From assembly GCA_934691725.1 (NCBI GenBank), contig CAKUTF010000050.1:1-16477 (forward strand): a DNA stretch of 16,477 nt, read 5' to 3'. Below, in pieces: positions 7,908 to 14,353 of the stretch. A program made the translations under genes and the position numbers. Below the pieces are notes generated by a model. The model saw nothing but the letters and a program-made list of their open reading frames with translations. It ran no database searches and was not told the DNA's origin. Source of the DNA: an uncultured Fibrobacter sp. GTDB taxonomy: Bacteria; Fibrobacterota; Fibrobacteria; Fibrobacterales; Fibrobacteraceae. Every line of letters starts with the position of its first letter. Position 1 is the stretch's first letter.

Positions 7908-8720
7908 TTAAAACTTGGCGCGCAGAGCGCAACCCAGGGTGAATCCGTCGAAGAGAAGCGCGGCATCGTTCGTGTATTCCCAGAGCGGGATCGAAAAATA
8001 AGGCTCCACGTCGAACTTTCCGAGAGCGACCGTCACTTTCGGCTCGATCGAGATGGTCATCGTATAGCCGAATTCATCGTCGTCCGTATAGCCGATAGCG
8101 CGGACATTTCCCGGCGTATTGGAAACCCAGGCGGCGTCGCTTCCGAACTGGAATTCAAACGGGAAGCCCAGGCCCAGGCGGATCATCCCGAAGTTGAACT
8201 CGGGGCGTACCAGAAAATAAAGTTCGTCTGCGGAATACTTGTTGAAGTCCCAAAAGTACCAAGAATGGAGACGGACGCCGAACGACTCCCAGCTGCCGTA
8301 AAAGTTCGTTCCGCCAAAGACGAGCGCCGGAGAAGGATTTTCCCCGTTGCCTAAGAGCTTCTTGTCTCCCGCGGGAAACACAAATTCAAGAAATCCCGCA
8401 GAAGACGCTCCGCCGTACTTAAGGCCTAGCATCGGTCCCCACGTTCCCGTCGAATTCTTGAGACCGTCATCCCGGACCGGATAGGAAAAGTTGAATTCCA
8501 GACCCTTGACCGGACGGATGCGGACAGTCGGGACCAGGTTCAGCTGCGATTCCTTGTCGGACAGGGAATGGTCATCCCCGTCGTGGTAAATCGACCGGTA
8601 AAACGCGCCATAGGCGTTCAGTTCCACTTCGAACGTCGAAGGAATGACGCCGAATTCGTTCCACATGGAATACGCGGAAGAAAAGGCGAACAGAAAACTC
8701 AGGAAAATCCATTTTTTCAT
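7908..8720 (-). CDS. Exported protein, probable small outer-membrane beta-barrel
   Basis: A 270-aa protein of unrecognised family. An N-terminal signal peptide is clear: MKKW, a hydrophobic stretch of about 5-16, and a probable cleavage near AYS at 16-18. The rest has many alternating polar and aromatic strands with tight turns rich in Gly, Asp and Asn, and it ends in phenylalanine (ALRAKF). These are typical of Gram-negative outer-membrane barrels. The segment PVRDDGLKNSTG, followed by a GxxLGLKYGG strand, resembles barrels annotated loosely as transporters. It lies 21 bp upstream of the first phospholipid-repair fusion and 47 bp downstream of the aminopeptidase gene. A link to outer-membrane lipid upkeep is inferred from that context only. 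A lipid- or substrate-channel role would be speculation. Confidence 0.8.
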   Translation of the reverse strand: MKKWIFLSFLFAFSSAYSMWNEFGVIPSTFEVELNAYGAFYRSIYHDGDDHSLSDKESQLNLVPTVRIRPVKGLEFNFSYPVRDDGLKNSTGTWGPMLGLKYGGASSAGFLEFVFPAGDKKLLGNGENPSPALVFGGTNFYGSWESFGVRLHSWYFWDFNKYSADELYFLVRPEFNFGMIRLGLGFPFEFQFGSDAAWVSNTPGNVRAIGYTDDDEFGYTMTISIEPKVTVALGKFDVEPYFSIPLWEYTNDAALLFDGFTLGCALRAKF

Positions 8721-8767
8721 AGAGAACCTTGGTGCAAAATTTATCGCGATTTTAAAAAGATAGCTTT
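8721..8767 (-). promoter_or_regulatory. Short AT-rich gap, possible promoter of the envelope operon
   Basis: The 47-bp gap between the aminopeptidase stop and the barrel gene is AT-rich. On the minus strand it carries a weak AAAAAG/CTTTTT hairpin right after the stop, an ATCGCGAT palindrome (8743-8750), and a TAAATTTTG stretch close to the FCB -7 consensus TA-N2-TTTG but one base off. The evidence for a separate promoter is weak. Read-through from the aminopeptidase gene is equally possible. Confidence 0.3.
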
Positions 8768-10138
8768 TTAGCCGAAGAGCGTTTCCAGTTCGTCGATTTC
8801 CCGCGGAATATCCCGCGAGAGGTCCTCGCAGCCGTCTTCCGTCACGAGCAGGTCGTTCTCGATGCGGATGCCGATATCTTCTGCATAACGGATATTTTCC
8901 AGCTCGATTTCAAAACGTCCGTAAAGTCCCGGCTCGTTCGAAATCATCATCCCTGGTTCGAGCGGACGCTTCGCGTATAGGCGGAACGGGTCCCCCTCGT
9001 GAATCTGCTCGCCGATCAGATGGCTCACCCCGTGCGGGCGTTTCTCGTAGAGCAGCCTGCATTTGCCGCCGAGCGATACAAAGCGTTCCGAAAGGGCGTT
9101 TTCGATAAAGTTCCACACGAGCAGGTCTAAGTCGGCGAGCTTCGCACCGGGCTTCACGTTTTGGGCATGGAACTTCTGCGCATCGAGGACAATCGAGTAG
9201 AGGATTTTTTGCAGCGGATTGAAGCGTCCGCCCACCGGAACCGTCCGCGAGATGTCGCTGTGCTGCGTCCCGATCCGCACGCCGAAATCGAGCAGGAGCA
9301 GCTTTCCCGGTTCGAGCGGTTCGTCCTTCTTCACATAATGCAGGCAGCAGGCGTTCTTCCCGTTCGCGACAATCGTCGGAAACGCGAGGTCGCCGTCGCT
9401 TCGCACCTGCATCCGGTAATCGAGGAAGAGTCCCACGTCGCGTTCGCTCTTCATGTTTTTCAGGTTCCCGAGAAGCTCGACAAAGGCATCCTTCGAAACG
9501 CTTTCCGCCCGACGAACGTCCCTTATCCGCAAGGGATCCAGCACGACCCGCTGAGCAAAGTGCTTCCCGGCAAGACTCCGGATTTCCGTCCGGGGTTCAA
9601 AGCGGCGCCTGAGTTCCGCGGCGAACTTCGCGTTGTGATCGTCCATGACGCTCTTCCGCTTCCCTTCGGAAAAAAACTCAAGATAAAAGGCTTCGAGAAA
9701 TTCCGGTTTTCGCGCTTCGGCTTTCCGGGCAAGGTAATTCCAGAATTCGCATTCGGGAAGAATCGTTTCAAAGCCTGTCAGGCGGCGCATTTCGTCTAGA
9801 CCTTCTTCCGAATAGGCGAGCCTTGCGCCCGTCCAAAACTCCTTATTCGCATCTTTCGGCGGCAAGAAAAGAACTTCCCTCTCCTGGGCGTTTTCCGCAA
9901 ACGGGTCAAGCAGAAGCTTGCACCCCGCCTGGTTTACGCCCGTCAAGAAAAGAAAGGCCGGATCCTGGACAAAGCGCGTCCACGTGCTGGCGAAAACCTC
10001 TTCCGAACCGGGGTCCTGCTCGATTCCGGCAAAGACTCCGATGGATTCCAGCTTGCCTAGCAAGGACATTCTCCGCGAACGGTAAATTTCCGGCGAGGCG
10101 CCGGAAGGCTCCAAAAAGACCTGGGAATAGCGATTCAT
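8768..10138 (-). CDS. pepP: Aminopeptidase P family (M24B) Xaa-Pro aminopeptidase
   Basis: A cytoplasmic metallopeptidase of 456 aa that removes N-terminal residues preceding proline. The N-terminal creatinase-like domain (about 1-190) contains FLFLTGVNQAGCKLLLDP. The pita-bread catalytic domain follows with all five metal ligands: Asp284 and Asp295 in LLLDFGVRIGTQHSDISRT, His373 in HGVSHLIG, Glu402 in SNEPGLY, and Glu427 in GIRIENDLLVTEDG. His267 in the CCLHY stretch matches the conserved active-site histidine region of this family. Length is normal for bacterial PepP, about 440 aa in E. coli. No good ribosome binding site precedes the ATG at 10138: an AGGG lies only one base away, so the start is less certain than the function. 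The gene begins at the divergent promoter region and points away from phoH. Confidence 0.92.
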   Translation of the reverse strand: MNRYSQVFLEPSGASPEIYRSRRMSLLGKLESIGVFAGIEQDPGSEEVFASTWTRFVQDPAFLFLTGVNQAGCKLLLDPFAENAQEREVLFLPPKDANKEFWTGARLAYSEEGLDEMRRLTGFETILPECEFWNYLARKAEARKPEFLEAFYLEFFSEGKRKSVMDDHNAKFAAELRRRFEPRTEIRSLAGKHFAQRVVLDPLRIRDVRRAESVSKDAFVELLGNLKNMKSERDVGLFLDYRMQVRSDGDLAFPTIVANGKNACCLHYVKKDEPLEPGKLLLLDFGVRIGTQHSDISRTVPVGGRFNPLQKILYSIVLDAQKFHAQNVKPGAKLADLDLLVWNFIENALSERFVSLGGKCRLLYEKRPHGVSHLIGEQIHEGDPFRLYAKRPLEPGMMISNEPGLYGRFEIELENIRYAEDIGIRIENDLLVTEDGCEDLSRDIPREIDELETLFG

Positions 10139-10229
10139 GCCCTAAAATCTAAAATTTTTACCTTTCCCGATTCGAAACTCCTCTTTTTTCTATATATATT
10201 TCAAGAAACATCTTTTGCATGGAGCTACA
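10139..10229. promoter_or_regulatory. Divergent promoter region between pepP and the lipoprotein-phoH-pgpH operon
   Basis: This is the only gap where transcription leaves in both directions, and it is strongly AT-rich. On the plus strand a TATATATATT run (10191-10200) followed by TC gives TATATTTC, one base off the FCB -7 pattern TA-N2-TTTG. A start about 7 bases further leaves a leader of roughly 23 bases before the lipoprotein ATG. The -35 match is weak (TTCGAA at 10171-10176). On the minus strand a TAGATTTT stretch (10145-10152) lies close to the pepP start and would give a very short leader. Confidence 0.45.
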
Positions 10230-10523
10230 ATGTCTTTATCTCAAATCTGGAAACTCGCCCTCGCTTCCCTTTGCGCCCTTTCTCTCGCCGCTTGCGCCGG
10301 CTCTCGCCAGGGTTCAAGCGATACAACCGACGGAGTCGAATACTCCGAAGACGGAAGCGAAAACACCGCAACCCAAAAGGTCGATGAAGACGAACTGAAG
10401 AAGACCCAGGAAGAAGCGTTCAAGGCTACCGAGGAAAACCATGAACTCCGCCGCCAGATCTTCGAAGCCAAGACGAAGCTCGGCATCTCGACGCAAACCG
10501 AAGAAGCGACCGACGCCCAGTAA
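10230..10523 (+). CDS. Small lipoprotein with coiled-coil C-terminus
   Basis: A 97-aa envelope lipoprotein of unrecognised family. The signal peptide MSLSQIWKLALASLCALS is followed by the lipobox LAAC with Cys22 as the predicted lipidated residue. An acidic low-complexity stretch follows (about 28-52), then a charged Glu/Lys helix (about 53-85, DELKKTQEEAFKATEENHEL) likely to form a coiled coil. The start is fixed by GGAG at 10221-10224, five bases before the ATG. A TTG five codons upstream is in frame but unsupported. It is the first gene of the rightward operon, seven bases before phoH. Its position ahead of phoH-pgpH may be lineage-specific, and no function can be assigned. Confidence 0.8.
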   Translation: MSLSQIWKLALASLCALSLAACAGSRQGSSDTTDGVEYSEDGSENTATQKVDEDELKKTQEEAFKATEENHELRRQIFEAKTKLGISTQTEEATDAQ

Positions 10524-10530
10524 CCATTCG

Positions 10531-11496
10531 ATGGAACAGGATGTCCGCTATTCCCTGTCCGACGACCTGAAACGGATTGTCGCAGGCGAAAACGAAACGG
10601 TTTTCCGCATGGTGGAAGACCGTTTTTCCGTAAAGATTCTTTCTAGGCTTCCGGGCCTCACCATCCGAAAGACAGGCGAAAATTCCGACATCCAGGGAGC
10701 GCTCGCCTTTCTCGACCAGCTGAAAATCGCGGCAAGGAACGGGACGTTTCTCTCGCAGGGTTTCCTCGAACGGATTCTTGACAAAACGGATAGCCAGGCG
10801 TCCCCGAAATCTTCCGAGAAATTCGTTCCCGAAGCGCCCCTCCTCAGAAACCGGCTGGGAATTCCGGTCGCGGCAAGGACTCCGTCCCAGGCAAAACTCA
10901 TCAAGGCCTGCGAAGCGAACGACATCATCTTCGCCGACGGTCCCGCCGGAACGGGAAAGACATTCCTCGCCGTCGCCATCGCCGTCGCAAGCCTCGAGCT
11001 TCACGAAACGGAGCGCATCTGTCTCGTGCGTCCGGCAGTCGAAGCCGGAGAGTCCCTCGGGTATCTTCCCGGAGACCTCAAGGAAAAGATTTCCCCCTAT
11101 CTGCGTCCCATCCAGGACAGCCTTTCCGAACTTCTCTCTCCCGAAAAGTTGCGCAAGTACCAGGAAGGCGGACAAATCGAAGTCGCGCCGCTAGCCTATA
11201 TGCGCGGACGCACGCTCAAGCACGCCTTCATCATCCTAGACGAAGCCCAGAACACGACCATTCCGCAGATGCAGATGTTCCTGACGCGTCTCGGTGAACA
11301 TTCCAAGGCGATAATCACCGGGGATTCCTCGCAAATCGACCTCGGGCCGAAACAGGTCTCGGGATTCGCACACGCCATCCGCCTGCTAGGAAAGATCCGC
11401 GGCATCGCGCACATTTCCTTCCCCGCTACCGACGTCTTGCGGCATCCGCTTGTCCGCGAAATCGTCAAGGCCTATGAAGCCGGAGGAAAAAAATGA
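10531..11496 (+). CDS. phoH: PhoH-family ATPase (PhoH/YbeZ-like)
   Basis: A cytoplasmic P-loop ATPase of 321 aa, in a family linked to RNA metabolism and often found beside ybeY and pgpH. Walker A is GPAGTGKT at 137-144 and Walker B is FIILDEAQN with Asp237-Glu238. The family signatures RPAVEAGESLGYLPGD, AYMRGRTL and ITGDSSQIDL are all present. An N-terminal part (about 1-110) matches the PhoH N-terminal region. Length agrees with Bacillus-type PhoH at about 320 aa. The chosen ATG has no Shine-Dalgarno sequence but lies seven bases after the lipoprotein stop, so it may be coupled to that gene. A second in-frame ATG at 10441 has GAGG six bases upstream and would add 30 Ser/Arg/Lys-rich residues overlapping the lipoprotein gene out of frame. 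I prefer 10531. The stop overlaps the pgpH start. Confidence 0.93.
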   Translation: MEQDVRYSLSDDLKRIVAGENETVFRMVEDRFSVKILSRLPGLTIRKTGENSDIQGALAFLDQLKIAARNGTFLSQGFLERILDKTDSQASPKSSEKFVPEAPLLRNRLGIPVAARTPSQAKLIKACEANDIIFADGPAGTGKTFLAVAIAVASLELHETERICLVRPAVEAGESLGYLPGDLKEKISPYLRPIQDSLSELLSPEKLRKYQEGGQIEVAPLAYMRGRTLKHAFIILDEAQNTTIPQMQMFLTRLGEHSKAIITGDSSQIDLGPKQVSGFAHAIRLLGKIRGIAHISFPATDVLRHPLVREIVKAYEAGGKK

Positions 11497-13781
11497 ACAG
11501 AAAAAATCTCAAGTGGCATCTTCTTGTCGGCTGGGCGATTATCGTCGCCTTGGCCATTTTTCTTTTTCCGGACCGAGACCTCGCGCAAAAATCGGAAATT
11601 CCACACCTGGGGCAGATCAGTCCGCGGACGATTATCGCTCCGATTTCGTTCGAAGTCCCGAAATCCGCACAGGAAATCTCGACGGAAAAGGCCCGCGCCG
11701 CGGACAAGGTCTATGCGGTCTTCGAGTTCAACCACGACGAAACGGTCCGCATCGGAAACGACCTGAAAACATACCTGGCAAGCCTTGCCAGATACCGCAC
11801 GCTCCAAGCCGAAATTTCCACCGCTTCCGCCGAGGATTCTTCCGTCCAAATCAAGGTCCAACAGGCGGCACAGCTTTTCCACCAGCTTACAAACCGCCTT
11901 TCCAATACGGCAGTCCAACAGCTCGCGGGGAACAAGCGCGCCACGGATTCCCTCGAAAGCGCTTTTAACAGAATGCTCGAAAACGGCGTTTCGAATACGC
12001 TGCTAGCTCCGAACAACACAAGCGTCCAACTATTCCGCGACACCTACAATCTCCAGGACGTGAACTTCATTCCCTACACCAAGACCGAGGTTTCCTTTGT
12101 GCGCGACAGCGAAGAGCGTAAACTTGACGCGAGCCGGATACAGCCGCGGGAACGCGCCATCGACGAAGCCTTCACCGACTTGCAGCAGAATTTCAAGAGC
12201 CAGGGACTCCAGAGCGCCTTCTACGAAGCCCTCTACGTGTTCACGCTCCCGAACGTCTTCTATCTCGCCAAGGAAACGGACCACCGGAAGGAAATGGCGG
12301 AAGCCCAGGTGAACGCCTCCAAGGGAATGGTTCCCCGCGGCATGGAACTCGTCTCGCAAGGGTCCATCGTCACCAAGGATATTCTCGAACGGCTTGAAGC
12401 CCTGCAAAACGCCCTGCAAAAAGAGGAAGGTTCCCGACACGTCACCGCGCTCTACGGGCATATCGTCTTCATCGCGATTATCGTTTCACTGTTTTTCCTC
12501 TACTTCTACTTTTTCCAGTTTGGGCGTATCCGAAACCGCAAGGAACTCTGGTCCATCATCGTCCTTACAGTCCTCCAGCTGGGCGCCTTTGCCGCCATCC
12601 ACCATTTTTCCGCCTACATCCAAAAGGCGACGCCTTCGCTCCCGCAGGATTTCGACGTCATCTGGATGTATCCGTTCATCCTTTCGCCCGTCATCGCGAC
12701 CGTCCTTTACGACCGGCAGCTCGGAACCATCTTCGCCGCTTTTTCCGCAGCATTTCTCGGAATGCTTTCCGGCTACGACCTTTCCACGGCAATCCTCGCC
12801 TTTGGAATTTCCTGGGCCGGGCTTCACGGACTGAACCGCATCCGCTACCGTTCGCAGTTCATCTGGAGCATCCTCGAAGCGCTCGTCACCTTCGCCTTCG
12901 CCCTCGCCATCCAGCTTCTTCTCCGCAACCGTTTCCAGATGGATATTTTCCTCCCGACGCTCGTCGCCGGCTCCATCAACATCGTCTTCTGCAGCGCGGT
13001 CTCCTCGGTTCTCCTGATTCACCTCGCCGAGCGAATCTTCGGCATCACGACCGACCTCACCCTGATGGAACTTTCGGATTTCAACCGCCCCGCCCTCAAG
13101 CGCATCTCGGACCTCGCGCCGGGAACATTCCACCATTCGATCCAGGTTGCGAACCTCGCCGAAAAGGTCGCCGACGAAATCGGAGCGAACTCGCTCCTCG
13201 TCCGCACCATGGCTCTCTACCACGATATCGGCAAGACGATGCGACCGGAATTTTTCACGGAGAACCAGAAGCAGGGACTAAACCCGCACAAGACGCTCCC
13301 GCCGCTCGAATCCGCCCGGATCATCATCAGCCATGTCACCCAGGGCGTCGAACTCGCCAAGGAGTTCAACCTGCCGTCGGTCATCGTCGATGGCATCACG
13401 CAGCACCACGGTACAGGCGTCGTCCAGTATTTCTATCTCGAATCCAAGAAAAACGACCCGGAAAACACGCATATCGAAAACTTTACCTATCCGGGTCCAA
13501 AGCCGCAGAACAAGGAGGCGGCAATTCTCATGATTTCGGATGTCATCGAAGCTTCAAGCAGGGCCATGCCGGAGCCCACGCCCGAAAAGCTCCGGGACCT
13601 CATCAACACGACCATCAATGCGCGCCTCAACGAAGGGCAGCTCTCGGAAAGCGGACTCAATCTGCGCGACCTGTCGAAGCTCTCCGAGGCGTTTCTCCAG
13701 AGCCTCGACGGGACCTACCATACCCGTGTCAAGTACCCCGCCGCGGCGCTCGCCGCCGGAAGGTTCGGTCGCCGGGTCTAA
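11493..13781 (+). CDS. pgpH: PgpH-type 7TM HD-domain cyclic-di-AMP phosphodiesterase
   Basis: A 762-aa inner-membrane phosphodiesterase expected to hydrolyse c-di-AMP to pApA. Order of parts: an N-terminal membrane helix (about 9-25), an extracytoplasmic 7TMR-HDED region (about 30-310), a bundle of about seven helices between 320 and 511, and a cytoplasmic HD domain (about 540-705). Metal-binding residues are visible: His548 in FHHSIQVANLAE, His577-Asp578 in YHDIGK, His614 in IISHVTQG, His638/His639 in TQHHGTG, and Asp683 in MISDVIEA. The ATGA overlap with phoH and a GGAGG site six bases before the start give a clear coupled pair. phoH-pgpH is a widely conserved neighbourhood, usually continuing into ybeY, but here the operon ends after pgpH. 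The TAA stop is the first codon of the right copy of the 112-bp repeat. Confidence 0.94.
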   Translation: MNRKNLKWHLLVGWAIIVALAIFLFPDRDLAQKSEIPHLGQISPRTIIAPISFEVPKSAQEISTEKARAADKVYAVFEFNHDETVRIGNDLKTYLASLARYRTLQAEISTASAEDSSVQIKVQQAAQLFHQLTNRLSNTAVQQLAGNKRATDSLESAFNRMLENGVSNTLLAPNNTSVQLFRDTYNLQDVNFIPYTKTEVSFVRDSEERKLDASRIQPRERAIDEAFTDLQQNFKSQGLQSAFYEALYVFTLPNVFYLAKETDHRKEMAEAQVNASKGMVPRGMELVSQGSIVTKDILERLEALQNALQKEEGSRHVTALYGHIVFIAIIVSLFFLYFYFFQFGRIRNRKELWSIIVLTVLQLGAFAAIHHFSAYIQKATPSLPQDFDVIWMYPFILSPVIATVLYDRQLGTIFAAFSAAFLGMLSGYDLSTAILAFGISWAGLHGLNRIRYRSQFIWSILEALVTFAFALAIQLLLRNRFQMDIFLPTLVAGSINIVFCSAVSSVLLIHLAERIFGITTDLTLMELSDFNRPALKRISDLAPGTFHHSIQVANLAEKVADEIGANSLLVRTMALYHDIGKTMRPEFFTENQKQGLNPHKTLPPLESARIIISHVTQGVELAKEFNLPSVIVDGITQHHGTGVVQYFYLESKKNDPENTHIENFTYPGPKPQNKEAAILMISDVIEASSRAMPEPTPEKLRDLINTTINARLNEGQLSESGLNLRDLSKLSEAFLQSLDGTYHTRVKYPAAALAAGRFGRRV

Positions 13782-13890
13782 GAGAATGTCTTTATAAGGA
13801 ACCGCGGACGTCTAGTCAGAGCTTAGTTGATAGAACTTAGAGCTTAGAATAGTGGACGTTTAAGCTTAGGGACTAGGGATGAGGGATTAG
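13779..13890 (+). repeat. Stop-codon-anchored intergenic repeat, right copy
   Basis: This copy begins at the TAA stop of pgpH and matches the inverted left copy (26-137) at 105 of 112 positions without gaps. The copies diverge after 13890. GGACGT marks appear at 13806 and 13854. Between and after them the dinucleotide AG recurs every 7 bases: 13825, 13832, 13839, 13846, then 13868, 13875, 13882, 13889. It contains the perfect palindrome GACGTC and two CTAG sites. Confidence 0.9.
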
Positions 13891-14072
13891 TCCGCAGACA
13901 TCTAAGCTTAGTGGTCAGTGATTAGTGGTCAGAATCGTGGACGTCTAGTTCCTCGGGAAGCGGGAATTCGAAACGAATGGTTTTCGATACACTACCATTC
14001 CCCGGCATTCCTCTCATCTGTCATTCCCGTGCAGCGACAATTCAGTGGACAGTGGTCAGAATTACGCTACGA
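13891..14072. repeat. Degenerate heptad array and truncated hairpin-repeat copies
   Basis: This gene-free stretch continues the heptad pattern: AG at 13896, 13910, 13917, 13924 and 13931, and again at 14044, 14051 and 14058. A spacer-like TGGACGTCTAG lies at 13938-13948. The perfect palindrome CTAAGCTTAG lies at 13902-13911. Partial copies of the next element's arm occur at 13996-14006 (CATTCCCCGGC) and 14019-14028 (TGTCATTCCC). I see no gene. Confidence 0.6.
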
Positions 14073-14130
14073 TGTCATTCCCCGGCTTGACCGGGGAATC
14101 TAGATTATCGGGTCAAGCCCGATAATGACA
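14073..14130. repeat. 58-bp near-palindrome made of two compensated hairpins
   Basis: The whole 58 bp is close to its own reverse complement, centred between 14101 and 14102 on TCTAGA. Each half is itself a hairpin: 14077-14085 with 14091-14099 (9-bp stem, loop CTTGA), and 14104-14112 with 14118-14126 (9-bp stem, loop TCAAG). The loops are complementary. The stems differ between halves, but each is perfectly paired. The ATTCCC...GGGAAT design resembles dispersed short repeats known from many bacteria. No U-run follows either hairpin. Confidence 0.8.
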
Positions 14131-14305
14131 GTCTAGCGAGCTTGCCGAGCTAAGCCCGGTATCCAGCTTAGCCCCGAGAACTTAGAGTTTAAAACTGACG
14201 ATGTTAAGCTTGTAGCGAAGCTCCGTCTCGGTGTGGCTATGTCGGCGCTCTTCCAACACATACGAGAACAAGTTCCAAATTCTATTTTTGCATTTTTTAC
14301 AAAAG
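14131..14305. other. Gene-free tract with small inverted repeats
   Basis: The tract contains a 7-bp inverted repeat, GCTAAGC (14149-14155) with GCTTAGC (14166-14172), plus further CTTAG motifs. From about 14190 to 14290 it carries non-repetitive sequence with short open frames on both strands, none with a convincing start. I see no supported gene. Confidence 0.4.
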
Positions 14306-14329
14306 AACTCCCCGACTTGTCGGGGAGTT
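14306..14329 (-). terminator. Intrinsic terminator of the GH10 gene
   Basis: A perfect 10-bp stem (AACTCCCCGA and its complement) with a four-base loop lies 24 bases past the xylanase stop. On the minus strand it is followed by TCTTTTGT, an adequate U-rich tail. On the plus strand TCATTT follows, so weak bidirectional activity is possible. Confidence 0.8.
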
Positions 14330-14353
14330 TCATTTATCGGAAGAATATCATTC

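Noticed and set aside
8743..8760. AAAAAG/CTTTTT hairpin as a terminator of pepP
   Set aside because: The stem is only A-T pairs plus one G-C and is too weak to call a terminator.
10215..10229. TTG start five codons before the lipoprotein ATG
   Set aside because: GGAG at 10221-10224 lies inside this extension and correctly serves the ATG at 10230.
26..13890. Composite transposon bounded by inverted repeats
   Set aside because: The enclosed genes are housekeeping and lipid genes. There is no transposase or integrase, no target duplication can be seen, and the repeats begin at gene stop codons.
13800..13950. CRISPR-like array
   Set aside because: Units are 7 bp with degenerate copies, there are no unique 30-bp spacers and no cas genes nearby.
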